From Bursaphelenchus xylophilus (taxonomy: Eukaryota > Nematoda > Chromadorea > Rhabditida > Aphelenchoididae), in assembly GCA_904066235.2 (NCBI GenBank), contig CAJFCV020000005.1, positions 7,125,501 through 7,189,500 on the forward strand: DNA of 64,000 nucleotides, given 5' to 3'. This document shows, in pieces, positions 31,882-42,500 of this stretch (its first letter is position 1; each line of letters begins with the position of its first letter). A program made the position numbers and the translations under genes. The notes under the pieces are model-generated. The model ran no database searches. It had not been told where the DNA came from and saw nothing but the letters and a program-made list of their open reading frames with translations.

Positions 31882-34473
31882 CTACATAGTCCGCGGTGGA
31901 AAAGGCGGATCATATTTATCTTGATTTTCTATCCAATGACCAACATCTAGCTCATTCTGAGATGCGCTAATGAGGAAAGCCATTTTCTGAAACGGAATCA
32001 GTGACTAAATCGGCAAGGCCGGCAATGGCGATGATTTGCAGCTCGGGGTGACTGTTTTTATCATTGATACCCGGCGGACCATTCTATTAGGTTGTCCCAC
32101 AAATAATGTCGTTCTTCAAAAGATTTTTTGTACAAAGAAATTTACCGAAATAACGAAGATATTTTTGATCAAAATAATCATCATGTGTTATACCACGCTA
32201 TTGCAACGCGTTGAAATTTTTGAAGGCCCATTAAACAAGGTCTTGATTCATAAATTCCCTACCACGGAGGAAACCCATTAGACTCTTGGAAGGGTAGCAA
32301 TCTGTATGAGACATGCCTAGCGAGTACTCCGGACGAAGGAGAGTCCCGGATCTCCATTAACTCAACTCCTGGAGCGTAGTCTTTACAACGTGGTGTTGCG
32401 CATCGTCGCCTAGAACTTTTGGAATTCCGCGGCGTGTTTTTAAAGGCCTATTCTGCCATAAGCTGTCTATCTGAATACAGCAGGACACAGCATTTACATT
32501 TTGGCCAACTTTCAACGAGCTGTATTGTGAGATATCCCTGCTGCACCATCCAGCAGTGCCCATCACCTTGTTTATGGGGGGTCGCTTTGCCAAGTTCCGT
32601 GTTGGTACCCTCAGGGGACTCCATTGGGCACATCTGGTTCTCGTACAGGATCTGCTCTTCATCACGGATCACGATCCGATCTAGAAACCCCGGCTCTTCG
32701 GATTGTAAAAGCAACAAACGTAACACCTCCATTCTGTGGTTTGGTCCATTAATATGGGAAAAAGCTGCCGAGTATTTTGTTGAATTCCATCGACTTCCAA
32801 CGGTTAGCCGCCGATTATTTCAACACCCAGACAATGTCAGAGACGCGTTGGATGTTGATTAGTAGGATATCTGACAAGTAATGGCCCCAGGGTAAATTCA
32901 TATAAGTTTGGGTGCCGGACTTTATCTTTGAGTCCCTCACCGTCAGATCGAAATTTTTTGAACCATTGTTTCACCGTGTTCAGACTCACATCAGACTCGC
33001 CGAACACGCCGTTGATATTTTGTGTAACTCCTGTAACTTTTATACCCTGTTTTTGCTCGTACAAGATGACGGCACGAATCGAACTTTTTTCCATAATTTT
33101 GGAATGGGGCTAAATTACTGTAATTTCATCCAAATATGTCAAATCTTACCTTGAACGAAACCTTGTGATCCCGGCTACAAAATTGTGCAATATTGTGAAA
33201 TTTTGTTGTTGTTTACGTTTTTTATGGACTTTGGACTCTACCCCTCTCGAAAACGACATTATTTGTGGGACAACCTAATACATAGATTGACTGGATCCTA
33301 ATGGTCGTGGTATAATATGGATGACAATTGAAGTCGCATCACCCCGCCTCCCTTAACTTACCGAGAGTTTGTCGTACTTTGGTCGGTCTTGACAAGACTT
33401 CAGAAGACAGTTCTTTACGAAATCACAGAATTCAGCACTGAACTTTTCGGGATCCACCTGAGGCGGTTCTTCATCTCTAATCTTGAGCATCACTGCAAAT
33501 TCCGTCAACTCTTCGTTAGGATCTGTTCTGTATGGAAAGTATCCCTTGGCCAATTGGACAAGAGTAATCCCCAAACTCCAAACGTCCGCTGTAACGTTAT
33601 ATGGCAATCGATCCACACGCTCAGGCTAAACACTTCAATGTGAAAGTAATACAACTCTTCTAATGCAGCCATTGTGCTTACCGCGAGATATGCCTGACAT
33701 CCAGTAGACATCGAGGCCGCCTTCGAATCAATTAATTGCCCGGAGATTCCAAAATCACAAAGTTTAATGTGACCGTGCCAGTCCAACAAAATATTCGATG
33801 GTTTTATATCTCGATGCATGAGACTCTAAGACCATGACATACCGGAAGGACAAGACTTACATGGACATTCTTGAGATAGGACAGAGCTTCGACCACCGCC
33901 AAAGCAACTTTCCCAATTATTGCCTCAGGCAGTCCAGTGTAATTCCTGTTAATCAGAACCTTCTCAAAACAACTGGCCATCACTTCCATGCAAATATAGA
34001 GATAATCCTCTGTGATTATGTACCCGAAACATTGCACGATATGAGGGCATTCATTCGACTTTCGAACCACGTCCAAGTCCATGAGGATTCGCTTCGATTC
34101 TTGGATGTTATCCGTGCGCTTCATCTCCTAAGAAATTATGTAATCGAATTCAATTAAAATGCTTGTTTTTCTTGTCTCACTTTAACAGCCACCGTTCTAG
34201 CCCTTATCTTTCGTTTGGAGACGGTTCCACAGGTCCCCCTGCCCAGTTCAGCGACATAAATAAGATCATCTACCTTCACACCTTCGTAGATCTGACCGTT
34301 CATCTTCAAAATACCCGATGTTTCCTTGATCTTTTTATATCGTTCATTTAATTCGTTGTCCGATATCGACACCTCCATCGACTCTACTGGGATTCGAGGA
34401 CGTCGAGAATTAAAGTCCACTAAAACATTACAAGGGATATCTTTGAGCTGACCTTACAATTCATATCCTTCAT
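31882..34473 (-). CDS. mek-1: MAP kinase kinase, MKK7/MEK-1 type
   Basis: A dual-specificity kinase of the MAP2K7 (C. elegans MEK-1) branch, expected to phosphorylate a JNK-type MAP kinase in stress signalling. Six exons (34458-34473, 34181-34419, 33861-34127, 33682-33825, 33362-33625, 31882-31986) join in phase to 344 residues. The Gly loop is [11 protein letters not shown], the ATP lysine is in TVAVK, the catalytic loop is [20 protein letters not shown], and [13 protein letters not shown] is the MKK7 hallmark. The activation loop is [20 protein letters not shown], with Ser/Thr in the positions phosphorylated by upstream kinases. The last exon ([20 protein letters not shown]) supplies the final helix and lies beyond a 1.4-kb intron that contains a mariner element. 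The small first exon encodes MKDMN. The N-terminal extension is short compared with vertebrate MKK7. Confidence 0.9.
32087..33278 (-). mobile_element. Mariner transposon, complete ends, decayed transposase
   Basis: A 1192-bp mariner-family element. The ends are inverted repeats of about 27 bp beginning TTAGGTTGTCCCACAAATAA (32087-32113 and its reverse complement ending at 33278), flanked on both sides by TA, the mariner target duplication. The transposase frame is on the minus strand, the same direction as the host gene, and is broken by frameshifts and stops. The whole element lies in the last intron (31987-33361) of the MEK-1-like gene; without it the intron would be about 183 bp. Confidence 0.88.
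32357..33094 (-). pseudogene. Broken mariner transposase
   Basis: The N-terminal helix-turn-helix region begins [20 protein letters not shown] and includes [18 protein letters not shown] (to about 32900). A second stretch in another frame has [17 protein letters not shown] (first catalytic Asp, normally in a DE-W context), and a third has [17 protein letters not shown], matching the HDNARPH region with the second Asp. The pieces lie in different frames with stops between, and part of the middle is missing, so it cannot make active transposase. Confidence 0.8.
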
Positions 34474-35866
34474 TGGAATAAGAAGAAGCACAACAAGGAA
34501 AACAAATTTTATCTATGAAAACTGTAACAAAAAATCAGAAAGGTTCTGATTTGAAGAGAGAACAGTTTTTGTAAATAAAAAAAATGGAAACAGTGTAATG
34601 ATGAAGTTATTTTACTTTGCTTTTTGAGCCACTACAAGATAATTTCTTATCGTTTTTGACCAGTGGAAATGGTCCAAGCGCGATGAATGAAGCTTACAGA
34701 CAAACTCAGTTACGAAGAGAAGTAGTCGGTGCAGTTGTGCTTTTGTGGGAGGAGATGTTGTTTGATCCCTTGCTGCGTTTGAAGCCGACGCCCAAAGAGT
34801 CTTGTTTTACACAAGTCTCAGTATCCGTACCACTAATGCATGCTGTCTATGTCCGTCAGAGGTGTTCTCTAAGTACAGACCTGGTAATTCCTGAAGTTCT
34901 TCTTTGTAGGGCACTCCCCCAACAGAATGCTGAGCAGAATGTTCTTACTTTCTTTTGTGATGACGACGAAGTCTTCATTACAGTAATCCCCGCTCTTAAG
35001 CCATCTTAATGGCCCTAATCCCATTACATTTTATTTATTTTTACAATCATAAAATTGTTTGTGGATGTTGTAGACGACCTCTTTTTATTTGTTCAGTTCA
35101 TGTCTGGCCGCACCCCCTCCGGACTCGAAACATTTCTCGGCGAAAAGGAAACTTTTTAAAACGAGGAACGTCCGAGGAAGAAGAACGTTCGCAAAGAGTT
35201 CAAGGTTTGTTCGGTGGCCGCAAAAAACGAAACTTTTTTCCCGCTTGGCCCTTGGACTCTGCACTTGGCCGCCATCCAATTACTCGGCCCAAACGCAATT
35301 CCCCGCTTTTTCCAGACATTTTTCGATTTTCGGGCGGGATTGGACCTATTTTGGGGGCTGAGTAAGCGCTCTTCTGATATTGTAGTAGGCGTCAAAGACA
35401 CCCAAAATTTCACCTGTTCCCTTCTCGAGGATTTTTATTTTTATGGCCAAGGATTTGCGTCGATTCTCCGCCTGGTTTTTCCAAATTTTTTATTAAAATA
35501 TTATCCCTTCCAACGCGAATATTCAAACAAAACAGTCGCCGCAATGAATTCCCGATTCCCGGGGGAGGGCGACCTTCGTCCAGAGGTCCTCATCGTTCCA
35601 TAAAATTTATATATTGTCTCAGCAGAACATCTACAAGCATCCCGCAGATGATTTATGGGCTCTGGGGTTTTTATTTGATGGCTTCCGTGAATCCCGCGAC
35701 GACTTTTTCCCCGCTCCGAATGTAAAAATGTAAATCCGAATGGGGTCTGGAACGGTGCCATTTTATACGACGATTTATGGGGGATTTGGCGTGCAAAGAT
35801 GCCGAGAATCAGAGGTCAATTTGAAAAAAACGGTTTTTAAAAAATTTAATTTTCGATGACGTCATG

Positions 35867-36468
35867 TTTCACAAGGAAAGTACTTTTATGGGGGCTCCTA
35901 CTTTTTGACGGGACATATCTCAAAAAATCAGAAAAAATGTGCTGATCAAGGATATATAAATCTTAGCTGCCCATTTTAGGTTTTTAGGGCTGAAAACTCA
36001 ATCGGAAGTTGACTTAAAGTCCTATATAAACCCCTTTTCGCTTAATTTTTCACAGGTTTACAATTTTTATTTTGGCTTAAAATGATGTTTATTGAGTTTC
36101 TAAGACGTAATAAATCAGTATTGGCACAAAAATCCATTTTTCCGACCTTCAACTTCAAAAAAAGTTGATTCGGCCCAAAAGGGAAATCGAACCCGTGCGG
36201 CGTTCCCCCTCTTGATTCCCAAACTACGGCACTAGCCTCTCGGCCACACCGCTCTCTTCCGAAGGAAGAGACCGACTGCGCTTTTATCGTTTCGAATGCC
36301 TGCGCCTTTTGTAAGGAAATTAAGTCAGTTTTTGGGCATTTTCACCCCTAAAAACCTAAAATGGGCAGCTAAGATTTATATATCCTTGATCAGCACATTT
36401 TTTCTGATTTTTTGAAATATGTCCCGTCAAAAAGTAGGAGCCCCCATAAAAGTACTTTCCTTGTCAAA
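35867..36468. mobile_element. 602-bp fold-back element with 130-bp inverted repeats
   Basis: Bases 35867-35996 and 36339-36468 are inverted copies of each other over 130 bp with only a few mismatches that I can find. Landmarks are GGAAAGTACTTTTATGGGGG at the left end matched by CCCCCATAAAAGTACTTTCC at the right, and TCTTAGCTGCCCATTTTAGG matched by CCTAAAATGGGCAGCTAAGA. The 342-bp centre holds a tRNA-like Pol III unit. The near identity of the arms points to a recent insertion or to active homogenisation. No clear target-site duplication was seen. No transposase is encoded, so it would be non-autonomous (MITE-like). Confidence 0.75.
36153..36256 (-). ncRNA. tRNA-like Pol III unit (A box, B box, T-run), degenerate
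   Basis: On the minus strand TGGCCGAGAGGC (36235-36246) matches the tRNA A box and D arm, GGTTCGATTTCC (36184-36195) resembles the B box and T arm with one extra T, and a run of seven T (36157-36163) follows as a Pol III terminator. The acceptor stem does not pair and the anticodon arm is poor, so this is not a working tRNA. It resembles the tRNA-derived head of a SINE. A perfect short hairpin (TCTTCC-GAA-GGAAGA) sits just upstream. A transcript of about 100 bases is predicted if the boxes work. Confidence 0.5.
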
Positions 36469-38860
36469 TAAACTGGACAAAAGTTAAGCTAATTGTTTTT
36501 TTAGAAACCGATGATTAGCTCGTGGTTTGCAGAAACGACCAATACTTTTAAAAGTTGTCGAAATTTAAAATTCGTCGCGATTTTCAATTTGAAAAATTTG
36601 CACTTTTTCTGATTGTAGAGTACAACTTTATAACAAAGCGCCAATCTCTCCATACAAAATTCGCAAATGTATGGAAACGATTTTCAGCCTCTTTTTCATA
36701 ATTTTGTATCTCCCCGGCCGCAAACATTGTTAAGAATCTCGAAAAGCTTTCCAAAACATGAGCTAAAACTTTTGAGGAAAAAATATGTGCCATATGTGGA
36801 GTCCATACGCAAAATTTGCATTTATTCCGTTACTCATTCTTCAAGAACTTTCCATTCCAAATTATCCTTCTAATGCTACAATAAAATGTTTTGTATCCCC
36901 AAAACAACCCCCATCTTCTGCTTGGCCAGATTTAATCAAAGCTTCGTCTCAGGTGTCCGCATCTCGGGCGGGGGTCTTGTTTACCAGTGTTCATGAATGT
37001 CTGCGAATGTTTTAATCCCCCAGCCTTGAGGCCGAATTCTGCCCGAATTCCCTTTCGCCGGATTTCTTTGCGAGTAAGTTTTCCCTCCAATTCCACTCCA
37101 ATTTAAGGTTTAATTAATTACTTTTACTACTATTTATGGTCAGGTAGTGTTCTGAAAATAAATATTAGTTTATGCTTTATACTGACAGTGCAGGTATTCA
37201 AAAGTTTTGCTGTAAGTGTGAGTAATGAGGCGCATAATTATCTATTGAAATTACATGGGTAAACAGCAGAATGACTTAAGATTTAGCGTTGAGAACATAT
37301 GACTGCATTTTAACTTAAAAATTTTTAGCTTTGCTTTGCAAAGACAGATAAGCAACAATCATGTCTAGTGAGAGATTATTTTTTTTCAAATGAAAACTAC
37401 AAAAATATCAGATTTTTTAAAGCTTCGTTTCGACCCAAAATATTGTATGGTTCTGCAAAGATGAACTAAAAATCATGCGTTTTAGAAGAACTAAATCCCA
37501 TTTTTTACCAAGTTTAAAACTTTTTGAAAACTTTTTTTTTGTTCAAAACCTGTCTTTGTGCCATAAATCGATTCCAATGATATCATTTTTCTTGGGAATC
37601 CCTCCGAATTTGGGGACTTCTCCCACATGTCCAATTAGATTGTTTGAAAAAAAAACATCTCAAGCCGATCTCGAGGCCGGACTTAGAATCGGAATACAAT
37701 TTGGGCGCCCCTCTATACGATGCCTTCTTCGAGTGGAGCCCTTCTTTATTTCGACATCCGGCAGATGCTTCAAATTATTTTAATTGAATAAAAATAACTC
37801 TTTTTCAGATTTATCAGCAAGGTCATGACTGATTCAAAATTTTTTTTTCGATTTTTGTTTTTATAGTGATTTGATATGAAAATTTAATTTTATTATATAA
37901 ACGTGGAAGACTTTGTACTGAAGTCCTCAAATCATCTTATGATTACAAGACATACTATCTGGCGCTTTTGGCTCGCGCTTTGCAGAAATGTCAGTCTTTA
38001 AGAAAAATTGAAGCTTTTCGGTTGCTTTCTTTTGCGAAAATAATTAAATCAAATTCCTGATTTCACATGGATCTAAAAATTCGAAAAATAATCAAACCCG
38101 ATTTTATTATTTTTTTGAATTTTGATTCCCATTGATCTTATAGGTCGTTTCAGACGTAATCTTTCCAAATTTATCGCTGCACACATTCTCCTCTGTACTA
38201 TTTCTTCAAAAGCAACGCCCTTGATCATTGAGCCCTCTCCCGAATGTCATCCGTGATATAATCATCCTTACATTGTTCGGAAATGTCGTTATATCGTCGA
38301 ATAATTTATTCATGATCGGTTTCGCCCTCAAATTCTCCCGAATCCCCGAGTTTTTGTGGGAGTTCTGTCTGGGAAATGCAATCAGATCGGACTCTATAGG
38401 CATTCTTTATTCGAAAGTTGACTCCCGCGCCCTCGATTTGCATTCGTTACTGTCGTTTTATTAAGACAAAACACACAGATCGCAAGGTTTATTTGCATAT
38501 TATTCAAAAAAAAGTTCGTTTTGGTTCAGAAAGTGGCTTTTCTATTTTTTGGGATGAGTAACTAATGTAAAACAATTTTTACAGATAGAAAAAGACATTC
38601 TGGTCTATTAACAGCGTATTTATTACCATAAACAGCAGTCATTAGGACAGTCACTTTACAGTAATCCCTGAGCTTTTGGTTCTCTTGATATCCCTTTTAT
38701 AATATTTTATTCAAAAGTAAAAGTCTATTCAATTACTTTTCATCGGTCTTCCAATTGTTTGGGCCATGGGAGCCCGAGAAAATATTATTTATATTGTACC
38801 TTTATCTAACTGAATATCTATTACTCTTTACTGAAAGAATTGGAAGAAAGTTTTGTTAAT

Positions 38861-39313
38861 TATAGCCAGAGATTGCCACGGCTCCGGAGCCGGCTCTTGG
38901 CTCCGGCTCTGAGCGGCTCCGGCTCCGAGCCGGGAGCCAGAGCCGGAGCCGGAAATTTTGGGGTCGGCTCCGGCTCCCGAGCCCAAAGTCGGAGCCAGGC
39001 TTCCCAGCGGTCAGAAAAGTAAAAATTTCGTGATCTTGGTAAACCAAATTGCTTGAAAAACACTGCGGAGGATCTGGCTTGCTGCAGAAACGTTGGCTGT
39101 ATGATCTCTGGCACTAATAACTTTTATTTTTGGAAAAATATTTTTAAAAAAACATTTTGCATAGGAGCCGGGATTCGGAGCCGGAGGCCTTTTTAAATTT
39201 TGCACGGAGCCAAGAGCCGGAGCCGGAGCTGCAAATTTGGCCTCGGCTCCGGCTCTGGGAGCTAAGAGCCGGAGCCGGAGCCGACATTTTGACCGTGGCA
39301 ATCTCTGATTATA
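38861..39313. mobile_element. 453-bp fold-back element rich in GGCTCC/GGAGCC
   Basis: The outer 21 bp are inverted copies (TATAGCCAGAGATTGCCACGG at the left; its reverse complement, with two mismatches, ends at 39313). Inside each end come about 130 bp of degenerate GGCTCC and GGAGCC repeats (38879-39005 and 39165-39287), which can pair within an arm and between arms. The AT-rich centre (39010-39160) has no coding frame. The base composition contrasts sharply with the AT-rich surroundings. Confidence 0.7.
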
Positions 39314-39497
39314 GCGCATAATTTTCGTATACATATGCGAGATTCCTCGATTTTCATAAACCCTGGGATTTTTTTAACGGAAATTATCGAAAATTCGACA
39401 ATTTTTTTATGTTATTATCCTAAATCTAAGAGTTGTAGGGCCCATTACTAGTGAAGAGTATAATTTTTCCACAGAAAATCAATTTTTTCTAAATTGT

Positions 39498-39575
39498 CTG
39501 CCTGACTCTCTTCATTTTGCGTGTTCTCTTGCAAAGAAGACCGTTGAATATATCAGTTAGCAACGTTAAGGGCGG
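39498..39575 (+). repeat. Dispersed repeat, copy 4
   Basis: Contains TCTGCCTGACTCTCTTCATT, TTGCGTGTTCTCTTGC and CGTTGAATATATCAGTTAGC. It begins about 190 bp after the GGAGCC element and aligns with copies 2 and 3. Confidence 0.6.
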
Positions 39576-42500
39576 GCTGAAACTTTCAGAAAATCATTTA
39601 CGGCCTGCTCAGAAGCTATATGCAAAATTTTAAGGGAATCTGGCCACTCAGTCTAAAAGAATTTAAATTTTTGTCACTGGTTTCCTTCCCTTCCTAAAAT
39701 GGTTTCTATTTACTTTTCCTCCTGTCCGCGTCGCCCCTTGACCTTGGCGAGAGAAAGTTCGCCTCAAGGAAGGACAGGCAAAAACAATGAGCGCCTGCAC
39801 CTTCCAAATGACTTTTTCTCATCCGGACCACCGGAATTTTATTGGATCGCAACTTTTGTCGCCGTTATTCGCAGCCCCCTTCCCCTTTCGGAGGTCATCC
39901 CGACGTCGCGGTTGTTATCGCGGGGACGATAAGACGCGGCTGGAGGTCTTTAATTCCTCGGTTGGAACACTTGATTTCAACCTTTCTATTAGTCATGTGG
40001 CAGCGTTATAACGAGCCGATGGACTTTGTATCTGACATGTTCAGGATGGGCCCCATGTTTTTGTTTGTTTCGCCCGTCATTGGCTCGGTTTCTTGTCGAA
40101 TCGGAGATAGTTTCGCAGTTATTCATCATCATGTATCCCACATTTCTTCGCTATTTGGAGAGGAACGCTTATGATTTTTTATGATGCCAAGATTTTCCCA
40201 AATCCTTATTGTTTGATCTAGCTAATGGACATGCTCACTTTAATGCAGACACACCCAAGAATCTACAACAATTTTTGTGAGCAAGAGAGTATGGAAAATG
40301 CGGAGCCGGTCAAAGATTTTTTTTGCGTTTTTTTTTATCCAAAATCCCTATATCTTGCCAAAAAGCAAAACACAAATTCTCTATGATGCCATACAAAATT
40401 TACTTCTCAATTTCATTCGAATTTCATCGTATATAATTTGTTCATCGTCCTCCGAACTCCCAGTTTGCAGAAAAGTTTTCTTTGGCCTCCCTTACACTCT
40501 TTCCCAAAGTAAAAAAATCTATTTTTTTCAATCCTTTTTTCTCTCGATCATGTGCTCTCATATTTGAATAATCTGGAATCTGACGGTAGATCTTCGTCGA
40601 TCTTTTGTTTATAGACGTCCATCTTGTGTAATGTGAGCTGACAGTTTCCCTACCTGGGGGATGGCTGCCTGATGACCCAATCCATTCTTTCCGTCCGTAA
40701 ACGACAGCTGCGATGCGCGAAACTCTCTCCTTCTTATAGTAAATAAAGTTGAGCGTTTTGCCGTTTTTGTGTTTTCATTTCGAATTCCGAGGCGCTGACT
40801 TATCGCTTTGTGAGAGCCGACCGGCCTTTTTTTGGGGAGGTTAACCGTCTTTAAATACCAAATTCTGATGACAGTTGATGAAGAAGGGGAGTCCCTTTGT
40901 GAATAATGTGCTTGTCCAAGTGGCTGAAGCTAAATGTCATCTTCTGTAGCGACAATTTTCCCATTTCTCCTTTATTTGGCAAGTACAATATTTTAGTACA
41001 ACTGAATACAAATCCCTTTTAAGTATGTGCAGTTTCTTGGAAGGAGTCCCAAGTGGTCACAGGGTTTCGTTTAATCTAATTATTATGAATTAAGGAGATT
41101 TGGGAGTATCCTTTTGGCACCGTTTGTATCAAAAACACTCTTTTCTAATCCGAAGTCTTCAGTTATTCTATTACCAAAGTCGGCTTGCTTCCAAACCTTT
41201 CTCAATTGTAAAATTATTAATTTGTTTCAACTTCATACGCCCTGAGGGCTGATTCATCGCTCTGTTTTTCCGAAACCCCCGTTTATCAAGCCCATCTCCC
41301 TTGCTTTTGCTTCTAAGTGCTCGCCCGCTTTTCCGGTATTGTTTCATATCCTGTTGGTGGGTTTATCAGGTTGATTTCGCATTCCCATCAACCAGTTCCG
41401 ACTTCTCCGTCGAAGGTTGAATCCCCCTCACCCAATTTCTCGCCACAATTCCTTGAGTTCCGCGATTAACTAACATCAAGAAGCCCTCGTTTCGGCTGTG
41501 GGGATTCGCGTAATTTTCGTCTGGCGATCAGAGTGCGTCGAATAAAACAACACACTCAAGTGTTCCCCCAACAATAAAATAAAAAATTGGCGCTCTCCAA
41601 GTCGACTTATACGTTCAAGATTCATATTGTTTTATTTATGTTTTATATGGGGCTATTCGGACATAATAATCTCGTGTTGTGTGGGGGAATGGGGTCGAAG
41701 TTGGATGACTCGGGGAAAGGTCGATGTCTTGGGAGGATCTACTGGCACTCAAACCTTTATTTTGATCCCCTTCTTTGTTGTTTTTATCAGCCACATTCCC
41801 CTTTGATGCCCTTTACATTTCTCATTCGCAAATCTTTAGCCTACAACACGTCTGCTCGCTGTTTCAACGATCTCGGTATGTGCGTTTCCCCGATGTTATT
41901 TCAATTTGTCTCGAGGTCATTTGGTTTTATTTTTTTCCCGATGTCTGCGGCTTCGCTTCTAAGCAAATCAGCTGATACGAAAAAAGAGGGCAGGCCCCCA
42001 TGCACGTGTTGGTATCACCACTTGTTTACCGGCGTCCCCCGAAGATCAGGGGGATCCCAATCGTCGTGGCCTTGAATCGCGGGGCCAATTTGTCTTGTCG
42101 CGCCTCCACGGCTATCACGATCCTTATCTGCGGGACTTTTGTATTCGAGTTTCCCGCCAGTTTCTGGGGTTGTTTTCGTGTTTCAAGTGAGAGGGTATCC
42201 TTCAGCAGAACCTTAAGTCTTTTGTTTTTCCCCAATCTGCGTCGGCCTACGACCCCTTATTGCGCAATTAAGCGTCAATCTCGGCGAAAATATTTCTTTC
42301 GAAAAAAGTGATTGAGGAAAGATTTCAGGGCTATTATGATCGTCATCTTGATGTGATACGGCCTTCAAAAATATCGATGCGAAGAATATTTTTCTTTCTT
42401 GGAGATTCGGGCGCTTTCCAGGGGAGGGGGCACAGCAAGCGACGGTTTTCTTATCAGCACCAATTGGCTTGGGTCTTCTCCAAAATATCATTAAATCTGA

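Noticed and set aside
34683..35009. Open frame of 108 codons upstream of the MEK-1-like gene
   Set aside because: No domain or signal, no clear promoter or splice partner, and the frame is open further upstream without an ATG. It could be a small gene but I cannot support it.
36173..36256. Functional tRNA-Ser or tRNA-Leu
   Set aside because: The D-arm and T-arm regions look right, but the acceptor stem does not pair and the anticodon arm cannot form a seven-base loop, so it is listed as a tRNA-like unit only.
41587..42075. Open frame of 162 codons on the plus strand
   Set aside because: It begins at a non-ATG codon, has no recognisable domain, no splice context and no neighbouring exon; a frame of this length is expected by chance in a 13-kb desert.
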